This document shows, one piece after another, positions 1-4,627 of a stretch of 21,414 nt of DNA. The notes beneath the pieces were generated by a model. That model did not search any database. It was not told where the DNA came from and saw nothing but the letters and a program-made list of their open reading frames with translations. Both the position numbers and the translations under genes were made by a program. Positions within the stretch are counted from its first letter, which is position 1. Each line of letters starts with the position of its first letter. The DNA comes from a virus. Location: positions 1 through 21,414 of IMG/VR virus record IMGVR_UViG_3300007541_000276, one strand, 5' to 3'.

Positions 1-71
1 TAGGTAGACACGAGGGACTTAAAATCCCTTGGGCAGTGATGCTCGTGCCGGTTCGATTCCGGCAGGCGGTA
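1..71 (+). tRNA. tRNA-Leu (TAA), 5' end cut off by the window edge
   Basis: The anticodon arm has loop CTTAAAA (anticodon TAA) on a GGGA/TCCC stem. A long variable arm typical of class II tRNA follows, then the T arm GCCGG-TTCGATT-CCGGC and the acceptor 3' strand AGGCGGT with discriminator A71. The 5' acceptor strand and the start of the D arm lie before base 1. No CCA is encoded. It is probably the last gene of a tRNA group extending to the left. Confidence 0.93.
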
Positions 72-101
72 CTAAACTAAGCAATAATTAATAAATAACG
101 T

Positions 102-419
102 ATGAAACAGTTTTTTGAAAAAATGAAAACCCTCCTTAAGCCTGTGAGCAATTGGGTACTTTTTACAGCAGCAATTGTTGTTGCATTTTCGTTAGGGTAT
201 TATTATCCGTCATTCCAAAAAATGATATCAAATGATAATGCGCCCGCTAAATTTGTAGAGCCATTGACACTAGAGAATTGTTCGGTATCAGTTACCGATC
301 GCGGAGAGATGTTGATTATTAATCGTACGAACGGTGAGTTTGACGTATATGATGAGCAAGTAGGATTGGCAGTGTTCAAGGCTTATGGCAATTATGTAAC
401 GTCTAACCAACCTAAGTAA
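102..419 (+). CDS. Small single-pass membrane protein, function unknown
   Basis: This 105-residue protein has a short basic N-terminus and one hydrophobic segment at about residues 17-35, followed by a polar domain of about 70 residues. The basic flank before the membrane segment suggests an N-in, C-out inner-membrane anchor. I recognise no family motif. It lies 30 bp downstream of tRNA-Leu and 2 bp upstream of an exported transglycosylase, so the pair is probably one transcript and could act together at the envelope during lysis. A spanin-like or holin-like role is only a guess: it has no lipobox and just one membrane segment. The start ATG sits in an A/T-rich context (AATAACGT before it) without a Shine-Dalgarno, as is normal in Bacteroidetes. 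Confidence 0.8.
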   Translation: MKQFFEKMKTLLKPVSNWVLFTAAIVVAFSLGYYYPSFQKMISNDNAPAKFVEPLTLENCSVSVTDRGEMLIINRTNGEFDVYDEQVGLAVFKAYGNYVTSNQPK

Positions 420-421
420 TT

Positions 422-955
422 ATGATCAAGACAAAATTAATCACACTACTAGTACTCGCATCAATTTTATTTTTTTCAGTAAGTCTTAAAAGTATAAGCA
501 CTGAATCAAAAGATGTGTATTTATCTGACATTACTGAATCTAATATTGTTAATTCAGCTCCGTCGATCCAAATGTATTTTTATATTAAAAAGTACGCGGC
601 TGAATTTAATATTCCAGAAGCTTATGCGTTTTCATTAGCATACCAGGAAACAAGATACGGCGGTCCAATGCATTTAAGTTATAATCATAAACAAGAATCT
701 TATGCCGGTGCATTAGGCCCTATGCAAATAATGCCAGCAACTGCTCGCCATATGTTAGGAAGACCAATTTCTAAAAATGATTTGATGTCTGACATTGCAA
801 CAAATGTTTATATTTCAATGAAGCTGCTACGACATTTACATGATAGGTATAGCGATTGGGGTCTTGTATTTGGCGCATATAATACCGGAAGACCTTGTGT
901 TAATCAATATGCAAGAAATATTCTAAATAAAGAGTATATTTGGAAAGAAGTATAG
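422..955 (+). CDS. Exported SLT-type lytic transglycosylase (lysozyme-like)
   Basis: This 177-residue peptidoglycan hydrolase has an N-terminal signal or anchor segment (about residues 5-22, after two lysines) and an SLT/goose-lysozyme-like domain from about 55 to 170. The family signatures are visible: the catalytic glutamate in AYQETRYG (E76), the GALGPMQIMPATA motif (96-108) and AYNTGRP (152-158). Family members cleave the MurNAc-GlcNAc bond to leave 1,6-anhydro ends. The signal segment suggests it reaches the periplasm through Sec, so it is probably the endolysin (signal-arrest type) or an accessory lysis enzyme. It follows the preceding membrane protein by 2 bp and ends ahead of a strong terminator at 998-1026, so the two genes form the 3' end of a transcript. 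The family call is secure; the biological role is inferred. Confidence 0.92.
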   Translation: MIKTKLITLLVLASILFFSVSLKSISTESKDVYLSDITESNIVNSAPSIQMYFYIKKYAAEFNIPEAYAFSLAYQETRYGGPMHLSYNHKQESYAGALGPMQIMPATARHMLGRPISKNDLMSDIATNVYISMKLLRHLHDRYSDWGLVFGAYNTGRPCVNQYARNILNKEYIWKEV

Positions 956-997
956 GTTTCATGATGATAGAATAAAAATATCATTTTATAATATAAG

Positions 998-1026
998 AAG
1001 CCTCGGATTTCATCCGGGGCTTTTTT
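998..1026 (+). terminator. Rho-independent terminator after the transglycosylase gene
   Basis: An 11-bp stem (AAGCCTCGGAT / ATCCGGGGCTT, one G.T wobble) has a TTC loop and is followed by a T run ending at 1026. It separates the lysis-type gene pair from the tRNA promoter 20 bp downstream. Confidence 0.9.
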
Positions 1027-1047
1027 ATGAAAAGTTTTCAAAAAAGA

Positions 1048-1079
1048 TTTGGTACTTTGAAATGTTTTTCTTATCTTCA
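1048..1079 (+). promoter_or_regulatory. Bacteroidetes-type promoter for tRNA cluster 1
   Basis: The -33 box TTTG lies at 1048-1051 and the -7 box TATCTTCA at 1072-1079, exactly 20 bp apart, inside the longer shared string GATTTGGTACTTTGAAA. It matches the Bacteroidetes housekeeping-sigma consensus TTTG-N19-21-TAnnTTTG. The expected transcript start is near 1085, ahead of five tRNA genes. Confidence 0.88.
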
Positions 1080-1108
1080 TTGAAGTAGAGTTAGAGATAA
1101 AGACTCTG

Positions 1109-1120
1109 AGTTCTTTGACA
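1109..1120 (+). promoter_or_regulatory. boxA-like antitermination element in tRNA leader 1
   Basis: AGTTCTTTGACA resembles the boxA element (TGCTCTTTAACA in E. coli) found in rRNA leaders and bound by NusB/S10. It sits in the leader 15 bp before the first tRNA of the cluster. Near-copies occur before tRNA cluster 2 (2584-2595) and inside the noncoding unit (3760-3771). The role is inferred from sequence and position. Confidence 0.5.
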
Positions 1121-1134
1121 TATTGGCGCATAAT

Positions 1135-1206
1135 GCAGGTATCGTATAATGGCCATTACTTCAGACTTCCAATCTGAAGATGAGAGTTCGATTCTCTCTA
1201 CCTGCT
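1135..1206 (+). tRNA. tRNA-Gly (TCC)
   Basis: Acceptor GCAGGTA pairs with TACCTGC. The anticodon arm is TCAGA-CTTCCAA-TCTGA and the T arm has loop TTCGATT. The discriminator is T1206 and no CCA is encoded. It is the first gene of a five-tRNA cluster and reads GGA/GGG codons. Confidence 0.96.
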
Positions 1207-1215
1207 CATTATAAT

Positions 1216-1289
1216 GGCCTCATAGCTCAGCTGGATAGAGCAACAGCCTTCTAAGCTGTGGGTCTCAGGTTCGAATCCTGATGGGGTCA
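1216..1289 (+). tRNA. tRNA-Arg (TCT)
   Basis: Acceptor GGCCTCA pairs with TGGGGTC. The anticodon arm is ACAGC-CTTCTAA-GCTGT and the T arm TCAGG-TTCGAAT-CCTGA. The discriminator is A and no CCA is encoded. It reads AGA/AGG, the arginine codons favoured in AT-rich phage genes. Confidence 0.96.
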
Positions 1290-1295
1290 CTAAAT

Positions 1296-1369
1296 GGACT
1301 TTTAGCTCAGTCGGTTAGAGCAGCGCACTCATAATGCGTAGGTCACAGGTTCGAACCCTGTAAGGTCCA
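1296..1369 (+). tRNA. tRNA with CAT anticodon (Met or lysidine-modified Ile2)
   Basis: Acceptor GGACTTT pairs with AAGGTCC. The anticodon arm is GCGCA-CTCATAA-TGCGT and the T arm ACAGG-TTCGAAC-CCTGT. The discriminator is A. The paired first acceptor position argues against an initiator. Sequence reading alone does not decide between elongator Met and Ile(CAT), which TilS converts to read AUA. Confidence 0.93.
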
Positions 1370-1376
1370 CTTAATT

Positions 1377-1450
1377 GGTCCGTTAGTAGAGTTGGTTACA
1401 ATGCCACCCTGTCACGGTGGAGGTCACGGGTTCGAGTCCCGTACGGACCG
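1377..1450 (+). tRNA. tRNA-Asp (GTC)
   Basis: Acceptor GGTCCGT pairs with ACGGACC. The anticodon arm is CCACC-CTGTCAC-GGTGG and the discriminator G, the usual identity base for Asp. No CCA is encoded. Confidence 0.96.
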
Positions 1451-1456
1451 CAAATT

Positions 1457-1529
1457 GCGAAAGTAGCTCAGTTGGTAGAGCATCACCTTGCCAAGGTGAG
1501 GGTCGCGGGTTCGAATCCCGTCTTTCGCT
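1457..1529 (+). tRNA. tRNA-Gly (GCC)
   Basis: Acceptor GCGAAAG pairs with CTTTCGC. The anticodon arm is TCACC-TTGCCAA-GGTGA and the discriminator T. It is the second glycine tRNA of the cluster, covering GGC/GGT. The cluster ends here with no obvious terminator. The following 90 bp contain only a short imperfect stem (GACG..CGTC near 1538-1555) and a TTTTGT/ACAAAA repeat. Confidence 0.96.
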
Positions 1530-1578
1530 CTATTTCAGACGCGTAATCGCACGTCGCAGATGCTTTGTGTAAATAAAT

Positions 1579-1611
1579 TTTGTAAATACAAAAGTAAATT
1601 ATATATATTTA
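1579..1611 (+). promoter_or_regulatory. Possible weaker promoter for the glycosyltransferase-like gene
   Basis: TTTG at 1579-1582 and TATATTTA at 1604-1611 are 21 bp apart, just before the ATG at 1623. The spacing is one base longer than in the other promoters of the window and the surrounding GATTTGGTACTTT context is missing, so this call is weak. Confidence 0.4.
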
Positions 1612-1622
1612 GAAATTAAGTT

Positions 1623-2552
1623 ATGAACGGATATCATATATACTACCAAACAAAAGATGATGACGAATATAGTCAAATAAATTATTTGGCACAATTGTCA
1701 TCTATTTTAAATTGGAAAGAGCATTATGGCCAGATTAAATTATATTGCAATAAACGATTTTTAGATTCAATATCAAAATATGGTTTAGATAAAGAATACG
1801 ATTTTATTGACACTGAATTGTTAGAAACAATGCCGTTTAAAGAGTCTCAAGGTATTTTTTGGAGCTTTGGTAAAATATATGTAGCAAACGAGATTGTTAA
1901 AACTGACACTGAATTTTGTATACTAGACACTGACCTTTGGATTCAAGAGCCTGGGTTAATTGATACGGGTAGTGATTTGAGTTTTTATCACCGAGAAGCG
2001 TTTGATATAAATTATAAATTAAACCTATATCCAGATCCAGCTACTTGGATGGATAAAAAAGAATTGAGTGAATATGATTGGAACATATATCCAATGAATT
2101 GTGCAATTATATATTTTAAAAATCGTAGCAAAGAGCTCATCAATACTTGGTACTCATTGGCATTAAAAATTGTTAGCGATAACCAAAATAATATGTCAGA
2201 AGAAAATTTGCGAGCTGGTACTATATTTATTGAGCAACGATTGTTGCCTGTAATTGCAACTAAATTAGGATTGTCAATTGGATATATAAGTCCAAACATA
2301 TACTTAACTTGGGTAAGCTATACAGAGTCAGACGGCAGAGAATGGAGACCGCAAATCGGACATAATGAACATAGTTTAAACATTGCTGCAAATATTAAAC
2401 ATGTTTGGGGTGCAAAAAATTATTACGATATAGAATGGATACGTAATCTTATAATTGGAATGGCTATTTTAAGTTTAACGCCTTACAATATTGTAAATAA
2501 GTTTAATAAACTTTATACAGAAGTTATAGAGTTGTATACAGAAAAAATTTGA
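1623..2552 (+). CDS. Glycosyltransferase-like protein with DxD motif
   Basis: This 309-residue protein has an N-terminal Rossmann-like GT-A pattern. The key sign is FCILDTDLWI (about residues 98-107), with a DTD motif of the kind that binds the metal and sugar-nucleotide phosphates. Aromatic-rich segments follow and the sequence ends in helical residues. No signal peptide or membrane anchor is evident, so it is probably cytoplasmic. The exact family is uncertain; a DUF6734-like glycosyltransferase group is possible. The gene lies alone between two tRNA clusters and is AT-rich even for this window, which fits a recently gained accessory gene. It could modify phage DNA, a virion protein or host surface sugars; nothing here decides which. 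Its stop codon overlaps the -33 box of the next promoter. Confidence 0.72.
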   Translation: MNGYHIYYQTKDDDEYSQINYLAQLSSILNWKEHYGQIKLYCNKRFLDSISKYGLDKEYDFIDTELLETMPFKESQGIFWSFGKIYVANEIVKTDTEFCILDTDLWIQEPGLIDTGSDLSFYHREAFDINYKLNLYPDPATWMDKKELSEYDWNIYPMNCAIIYFKNRSKELINTWYSLALKIVSDNQNNMSEENLRAGTIFIEQRLLPVIATKLGLSIGYISPNIYLTWVSYTESDGREWRPQIGHNEHSLNIAANIKHVWGAKNYYDIEWIRNLIIGMAILSLTPYNIVNKFNKLYTEVIELYTEKI

Positions 2553-2579
2553 TACTTTCAAAAGGTTATCTTATATTTA
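2548..2579 (+). promoter_or_regulatory. Bacteroidetes-type promoter for tRNA cluster 2
   Basis: TTTG (2548-2551) and TATATTTA (2572-2579) are separated by 20 bp. The -33 box overlaps the stop codon of the preceding gene. The start is expected at about 2585, only about 12 nt before tRNA-Ser. Confidence 0.85.
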
Positions 2580-2583
2580 TAGA

Positions 2584-2595
2584 AGTTCTTTGAAA
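2584..2595 (+). promoter_or_regulatory. boxA-like element at the start of tRNA transcript 2
   Basis: AGTTCTTTGAAA immediately precedes tRNA-Ser and matches 11 of 12 bases of the leader element of tRNA cluster 1. An antitermination role is inferred. A conserved tRNA 5'-processing context is the alternative. Confidence 0.45.
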
Positions 2596-2596
2596 C

Positions 2597-2682
2597 GGAA
2601 AGATGGCAGAGTTGGTTTATCGCACCGGTCTTGAAAACCGACGTACTGAAAGGTACCGGGGGTTCGAATCCCTCTCTTTCCG
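2597..2682 (+). tRNA. tRNA-Ser (TGA)
   Basis: Class II tRNA of 86 nt. Acceptor GGAAAGA pairs with TCTTTCC. The anticodon loop is CTTGAAA on a CGGT/ACCG stem. It has a long variable arm and the discriminator G typical of serine tRNAs. No CCA is encoded. Confidence 0.95.
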
Positions 2683-2688
2683 CTGAAT

Positions 2689-2763
2689 GCCTCCTTAGCT
2701 CAGATGGCTTAGAGCAACTGATTTGTACTCAGTAGGTCGTGGGTTCGATTCCTACAGGAGGCT
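2689..2763 (+). tRNA. tRNA-Thr (TGT)
   Basis: Acceptor GCCTCCT pairs with AGGAGGC. The anticodon arm is ACTGA-TTTGTAC-TCAGT and the discriminator T. No CCA is encoded. Confidence 0.95.
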
Positions 2764-2769
2764 CTAGAT

Positions 2770-2846
2770 GGGGAATTAGCTCAGCTGGCTAGAGCGCCTG
2801 CCTTGCACGCAGGAGGTCATCGGTTCGACTCCGATATTCTCCACCA
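2770..2846 (+). tRNA. tRNA-Ala (TGC), with encoded CCA
   Basis: Acceptor GGGGAAT pairs with ATTCTCC. The anticodon arm is CCTGC-CTTGCAC-GCAGG and the T arm ATCGG-TTCGACT-CCGAT. Discriminator A2843 is followed by an encoded CCA (2844-2846), which no other tRNA in the window has. Confidence 0.96.
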
Positions 2847-2849
2847 TAT

Positions 2850-2921
2850 GGCCCCTTCGTCTATCGGTTAGGACGTTAGGTTTTCATCCTAGAAAGAGGA
2901 GTTCGATTCTCCTAGGGGCTA
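2850..2921 (+). tRNA. tRNA-Glu (TTC)
   Basis: Acceptor GGCCCCT pairs with AGGGGCT (G.T at the first pair). The anticodon arm is TTAGG-TTTTCAT-CCTAG and the T arm AGGAG-TTCGATT-CTCCT. It is the last tRNA of cluster 2 and is followed within 3 nt by an unexplained structured segment. Confidence 0.94.
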
Positions 2922-2923
2922 CA

Positions 2924-3020
2924 AAGTGGTAGTTAGACGAAAATGGAATTCCTGCTGTGAGGTTAACTTAATCAGCATATCCAGAAGTAGAAATGAGTAA
3001 TCGCAAGTTACTCGCCACTT
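2924..3020 (+). ncRNA. Candidate structured RNA directly after tRNA-Glu (three-way junction)
   Basis: A closing stem AAGTGGT (2924-2930) / GCCACTT (3014-3020) encloses two arms. The first is TGGA (2944-2947) / TCCA (2980-2983), continuing as TGCTG (2953-2957) / CAGCA (2973-2977). The second is the perfect hairpin GAGTAA-tcgcaag-TTACTC (2995-3013). There is no reading frame here. It lies on the tRNA transcript, so it could be a processed small RNA, a leader of the next gene or a processing signal. The junction strands do not match the hammerhead core. I recognise no family. Confidence 0.45.
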
Positions 3021-3027
3021 AATTTAA

Positions 3028-3079
3028 GAGAGTTTAAAAAGGGCCCTTCCCAATCGAGGGCATGCTGGGCCCGACTCTC
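3028..3079 (+). ncRNA. Candidate long imperfect hairpin downstream of the tRNA cluster
   Basis: Nested pairing is seen: GAGAGT (3028-3033) / ACTCTC (3074-3079), GGGCCC (3041-3046) / GGGCCC (3067-3072) and CCC (3049-3051) / GGG (3058-3060) around AATCGA. It is far more GC-rich than its surroundings. No T run follows, so it is not a standard intrinsic terminator. It could act as a 3' RNA-stabilising or processing structure for the tRNA transcript, or as a 5' leader of the gene at 3114. Confidence 0.45.
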
Positions 3080-3113
3080 GAAAATAAGTTAAAAAGATAT
3101 TTAGTACTTTAAT

Positions 3114-3542
3114 ATGATGAAAGTTATTTTATATGTTATTTTTATTCTTTTGCCTTTTAGTTCTTATAGTCAAGAAATTGTTCCAGGATTAACTGCAAAT
3201 AATAAAGGAGTTGGAGTACAAGTATTTTATCAAGAGCTTTTTACTGAAGGCGATTTTAAATTTGGTCCTAGAGTTGGAATTACTTGGCATCCATTAAATC
3301 CTAATGTTTCGCACTTTTATTGGCAAAATATAGTTGAGTATAATAATTTTTTCTTATCTCCGTTTTGGCTAAGAAGTTATAATAAATCAATCGGATATCA
3401 AATACCTACAACATTAGGGTATAGAAGACAAACTGAAATTGCTGAAATTGAATTATGGGGAAATTATATTTTTCACGCTAGGTCTTTTGATTTCCATATT
3501 ATTATTACTCCAATTAAACGAGTCAAATTAATTTGGAATTAA
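3114..3542 (+). CDS. Small exported protein, possibly beta-barrel-like, function unknown
   Basis: This 142-residue protein has a clear signal peptide (hydrophobic residues 4-17 and a likely cleavage after SYS before QE, a style common in Bacteroidetes). The mature part is rich in aromatic residues with alternating hydrophobic patterns (for example VGVQVFY, FGPRVGITWHP, IELWGNYIF), suggesting antiparallel beta strands of an outer-membrane or periplasmic protein. At about 120 mature residues it is short for a complete barrel. ATG codons at 3114 and 3117 are both possible starts. It lies downstream of the two structured RNA segments and upstream of the noncoding unit's promoter, with no neighbour sharing an obvious function. 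A host-envelope modifier or superinfection-exclusion factor is conceivable, but the sequence does not show it. Confidence 0.68.
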   Translation: MMKVILYVIFILLPFSSYSQEIVPGLTANNKGVGVQVFYQELFTEGDFKFGPRVGITWHPLNPNVSHFYWQNIVEYNNFFLSPFWLRSYNKSIGYQIPTTLGYRRQTEIAEIELWGNYIFHARSFDFHIIITPIKRVKLIWN

Positions 3543-3600
3543 ACAATAATTTTTAAAAAAAGATTTGGTACTTTCAAAAGGTTATCTTATATTTATGAAG
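3543..3600 (+). promoter_or_regulatory. Bacteroidetes-type promoter for the noncoding RNA unit
   Basis: TTTG (3564-3567) and TATATTTA (3588-3595) have a 20-bp spacer, preceded by an A tract. From the -33 box to the -7 box it is almost the same sequence as the tRNA cluster 2 promoter (TACTTTCAAAAGGTTATC shared). The predicted start is about 3601. No convincing protein gene follows before the terminator at 4108. Confidence 0.88.
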
Positions 3601-3679
3601 TAATTAAGGCAAATATATAACCTTAAAATTTTCAATGAAAAATAAAGGTTTGGAAATTGACCTTAATATTTATTAATGA

Positions 3680-3755
3680 TACGGCGGGCGGATCGGTTGG
3701 CATCGAGGATAGTCTCATAAGCTATAAAAATGTGGTTCGATTCCACAGCGTCGCA
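3680..3755 (+). ncRNA. tRNA-like module with CAT-type loop and imperfect acceptor
   Basis: The T arm is perfect: TGTGG-TTCGATT-CCACA (3731-3747). The anticodon-like arm is ATAGT-CTCATAA-GCTAT (3709-3725), with the same loop as the genuine CAT tRNA at 1296. A D-like hairpin GAT-CGGTTGGC-ATC (3691-3704) holds the invariant GG. The acceptor region gives only CGGCG (3682-3686) / CGTCG (3749-3753) with mismatches on both sides, the linker from D arm to anticodon stem is 4 nt, and no CCA follows. This departs from the ten regular tRNAs nearby and suits a tRNA mimic or, less likely, a decayed initiator-like tRNA gene. Confidence 0.65.
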
Positions 3756-3759
3756 ACAA

Positions 3760-3771
3760 AGTTCTTTGATT
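3760..3771 (+). promoter_or_regulatory. boxA-like element inside the noncoding RNA unit
   Basis: AGTTCTTTGATT follows the tRNA-like module directly. It shares AGTTCTTTGA with the leaders of both tRNA clusters. It lies about 160 nt into the transcript, so an antitermination role is less clear than for the tRNA leaders; it also overlaps the TGATT/AATCA pairing. Confidence 0.35.
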
Positions 3772-4107
3772 ATTATCTGAAGCGGTTGTTAGAGTTACTT
3801 CAAACTATATACAATCAGAAAGGTGTTGGTACCGATCCCGCACCAAAAGTGACACGGTAACAGAATCACTTTAAAAGTCAGTACTCGGCCTTATGGACGG
3901 CTAGAAACGGGACTTCGACTCATTGGCGTAACCAATAATCCTTTAACAAAGGATTCTCAGATAGTAGTTAATGAATAAAAATATTTATCGGAGCGGCAGA
4001 GGGTGTTACTTCAAATTAGCCTATATTACACAGAAAACCCCACTCTCTTATTATTCCCGGTAATGATATTAAACTTCCACCTCTTTTGGTGTCTTTTATA
4101 TATCATG

Positions 4108-4136
4108 GGCCGGACTAACCTCCGGCCTTTTTTTTT
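4108..4136 (+). terminator. Strong intrinsic terminator closing the noncoding unit
   Basis: A 7-bp GC-rich stem GGCCGGA / TCCGGCC around CTAACC is followed by nine T residues. It is the strongest terminator in the window. The promoter of the Ro60 operon begins about 20 bp further on. Confidence 0.95.
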
Positions 4137-4154
4137 GAAAATTTTTTAAAAAGA

Positions 4155-4186
4155 TTTGGTACTTTGAAATGTTTTTCTTATCTTTA
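4155..4186 (+). promoter_or_regulatory. Bacteroidetes-type promoter of the Ro60 operon
   Basis: TTTG (4155-4158) and TATCTTTA (4179-4186) have a 20-bp spacer. The sequence from the -33 box to the -7 box is nearly identical to the tRNA cluster 1 promoter at 1048, including GGTACTTTGAAATGTTTTTC. Confidence 0.9.
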
Positions 4187-4206
4187 AGAGTATTAAAAAA
4201 TAAAAA

Positions 4207-4620
4207 ATGAAAAGACACCCAATTAGAAGATTGCAGGTTCGGTTTCGTAGATGGAGGAGATCGATTGAAAAAAAATTTACTCCATGGCCTAAAAATAGTG
4301 AAGTACAAGAATTAGCTATTGGGATAGTTAGACGTGCAATAAATTATGATAATTCAAATTTATTAATTGCGCCAATATCAGGAGATCGATATATTCATTA
4401 CAATGATATTTTTATTAAGTTAGAACATCAGCGTGTTACTATTATTAATGGCACGTATACATATGATATTATTATAACGTCTAATGATTCTGAAAGACTG
4501 CAAACTATGTTTAATGCACGTCTTGAGCGCACGAGAAAAGATTGGGAAGAGGCTATTAGATCTAAAACGGAACGTAGTTTAAAAAATATTTATAACGAAT
4601 TACTAATTAATACTAAATAA
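4207..4620 (+). CDS. Small protein with Arg-rich N-terminus, in operon with the Ro60 gene
   Basis: This 137-residue protein starts with a very basic stretch (ten Arg/Lys within residues 2-23). A beta-rich middle follows (about 50-95: SGDRYIHYND, IIITSNDS) and a charged helical C-terminus (about 97-135). No family is recognised. It follows a dedicated promoter and ends 7 bp before the Ro60-type gene, so the two are co-transcribed. The arginine-rich segment is typical of nucleic-acid binding and makes it a candidate RNA-binding partner of the Ro60 particle, but this is inferred only from composition and position. The start ATG at 4207 is preceded by an A-rich leader with no Shine-Dalgarno. Codon use resembles its neighbours. 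Confidence 0.8.
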   Translation: MKRHPIRRLQVRFRRWRRSIEKKFTPWPKNSEVQELAIGIVRRAINYDNSNLLIAPISGDRYIHYNDIFIKLEHQRVTIINGTYTYDIIITSNDSERLQTMFNARLERTRKDWEEAIRSKTERSLKNIYNELLINTK

Positions 4621-4627
4621 TAAAGTT

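Larger units (their letters stand above)
3601..4136 (+). ncRNA. Noncoding RNA unit, candidate Y RNA (YrlA-like) for the Ro60 protein
   Basis: About 535 nt lie between a strong promoter and an intrinsic terminator with no credible protein gene. Visible structure, in order: ATTAAGG (3603-3609) / CCTTAAT (3661-3667); a tRNA-like fold (3680-3755); TGATT (3767-3771) / AATCA (3813-3817) enclosing TGAAG (3778-3782) / CTTCA (3798-3802); GGTG (3822-3825) / CACC (3841-3844); AAAGTGA (3846-3852) / TCACTTT (3866-3872); AAGTC (3875-3879) / GACTT (3911-3915); ATTGG-cgtaa-CCAAT (3922-3936); AATCCTTT-aac-AAAGGATT (3937-3955); then looser pairing to 4107. The next operon encodes a Ro60-family protein. Bacterial Y RNAs are typically encoded near Ro60 genes and carry a tRNA-like module, so a Y RNA is the leading reading. 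It is longer than usual Y RNAs, so a large ornate phage RNA (GOLLD- or ROOL-like, also found beside phage tRNAs) is the main alternative. Confidence 0.6.

Noticed and set aside
904-1131. 75-codon frame on the minus strand
   Set aside because: It overlaps the end of the transglycosylase gene, the terminator and the tRNA promoter; no other gene in the window is on the minus strand.
2924-3020. Hammerhead ribozyme
   Set aside because: The three-way-junction shape and a GAAA string are suggestive, but the CUGANGA core and a correct cleavage position are absent.
3028-3079. Intrinsic terminator of the tRNA cluster
   Set aside because: The hairpin is strong but is followed by GAAAATAAG and not by a T run.
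3680-3755. Ordinary tRNA-Met gene
   Set aside because: The acceptor stem has only about five paired bases with mismatches on both sides, and the D-arm linker length is abnormal, unlike the intact CAT tRNA at 1296.
3657-3860. 67-codon frame starting with TTG inside the noncoding unit
   Set aside because: It crosses the tRNA-like T arm and several stems, uses a non-ATG start, and encodes no plausible domain; the RNA structure explains the sequence better.
3601-4136. tmRNA (SsrA)
   Set aside because: There is no GGGGCTGATTCTGGATTCGAC-type 5' end, no matching 3' tRNA half near the end of the unit, and the tRNA-like fold lies wholly in the 5' part.
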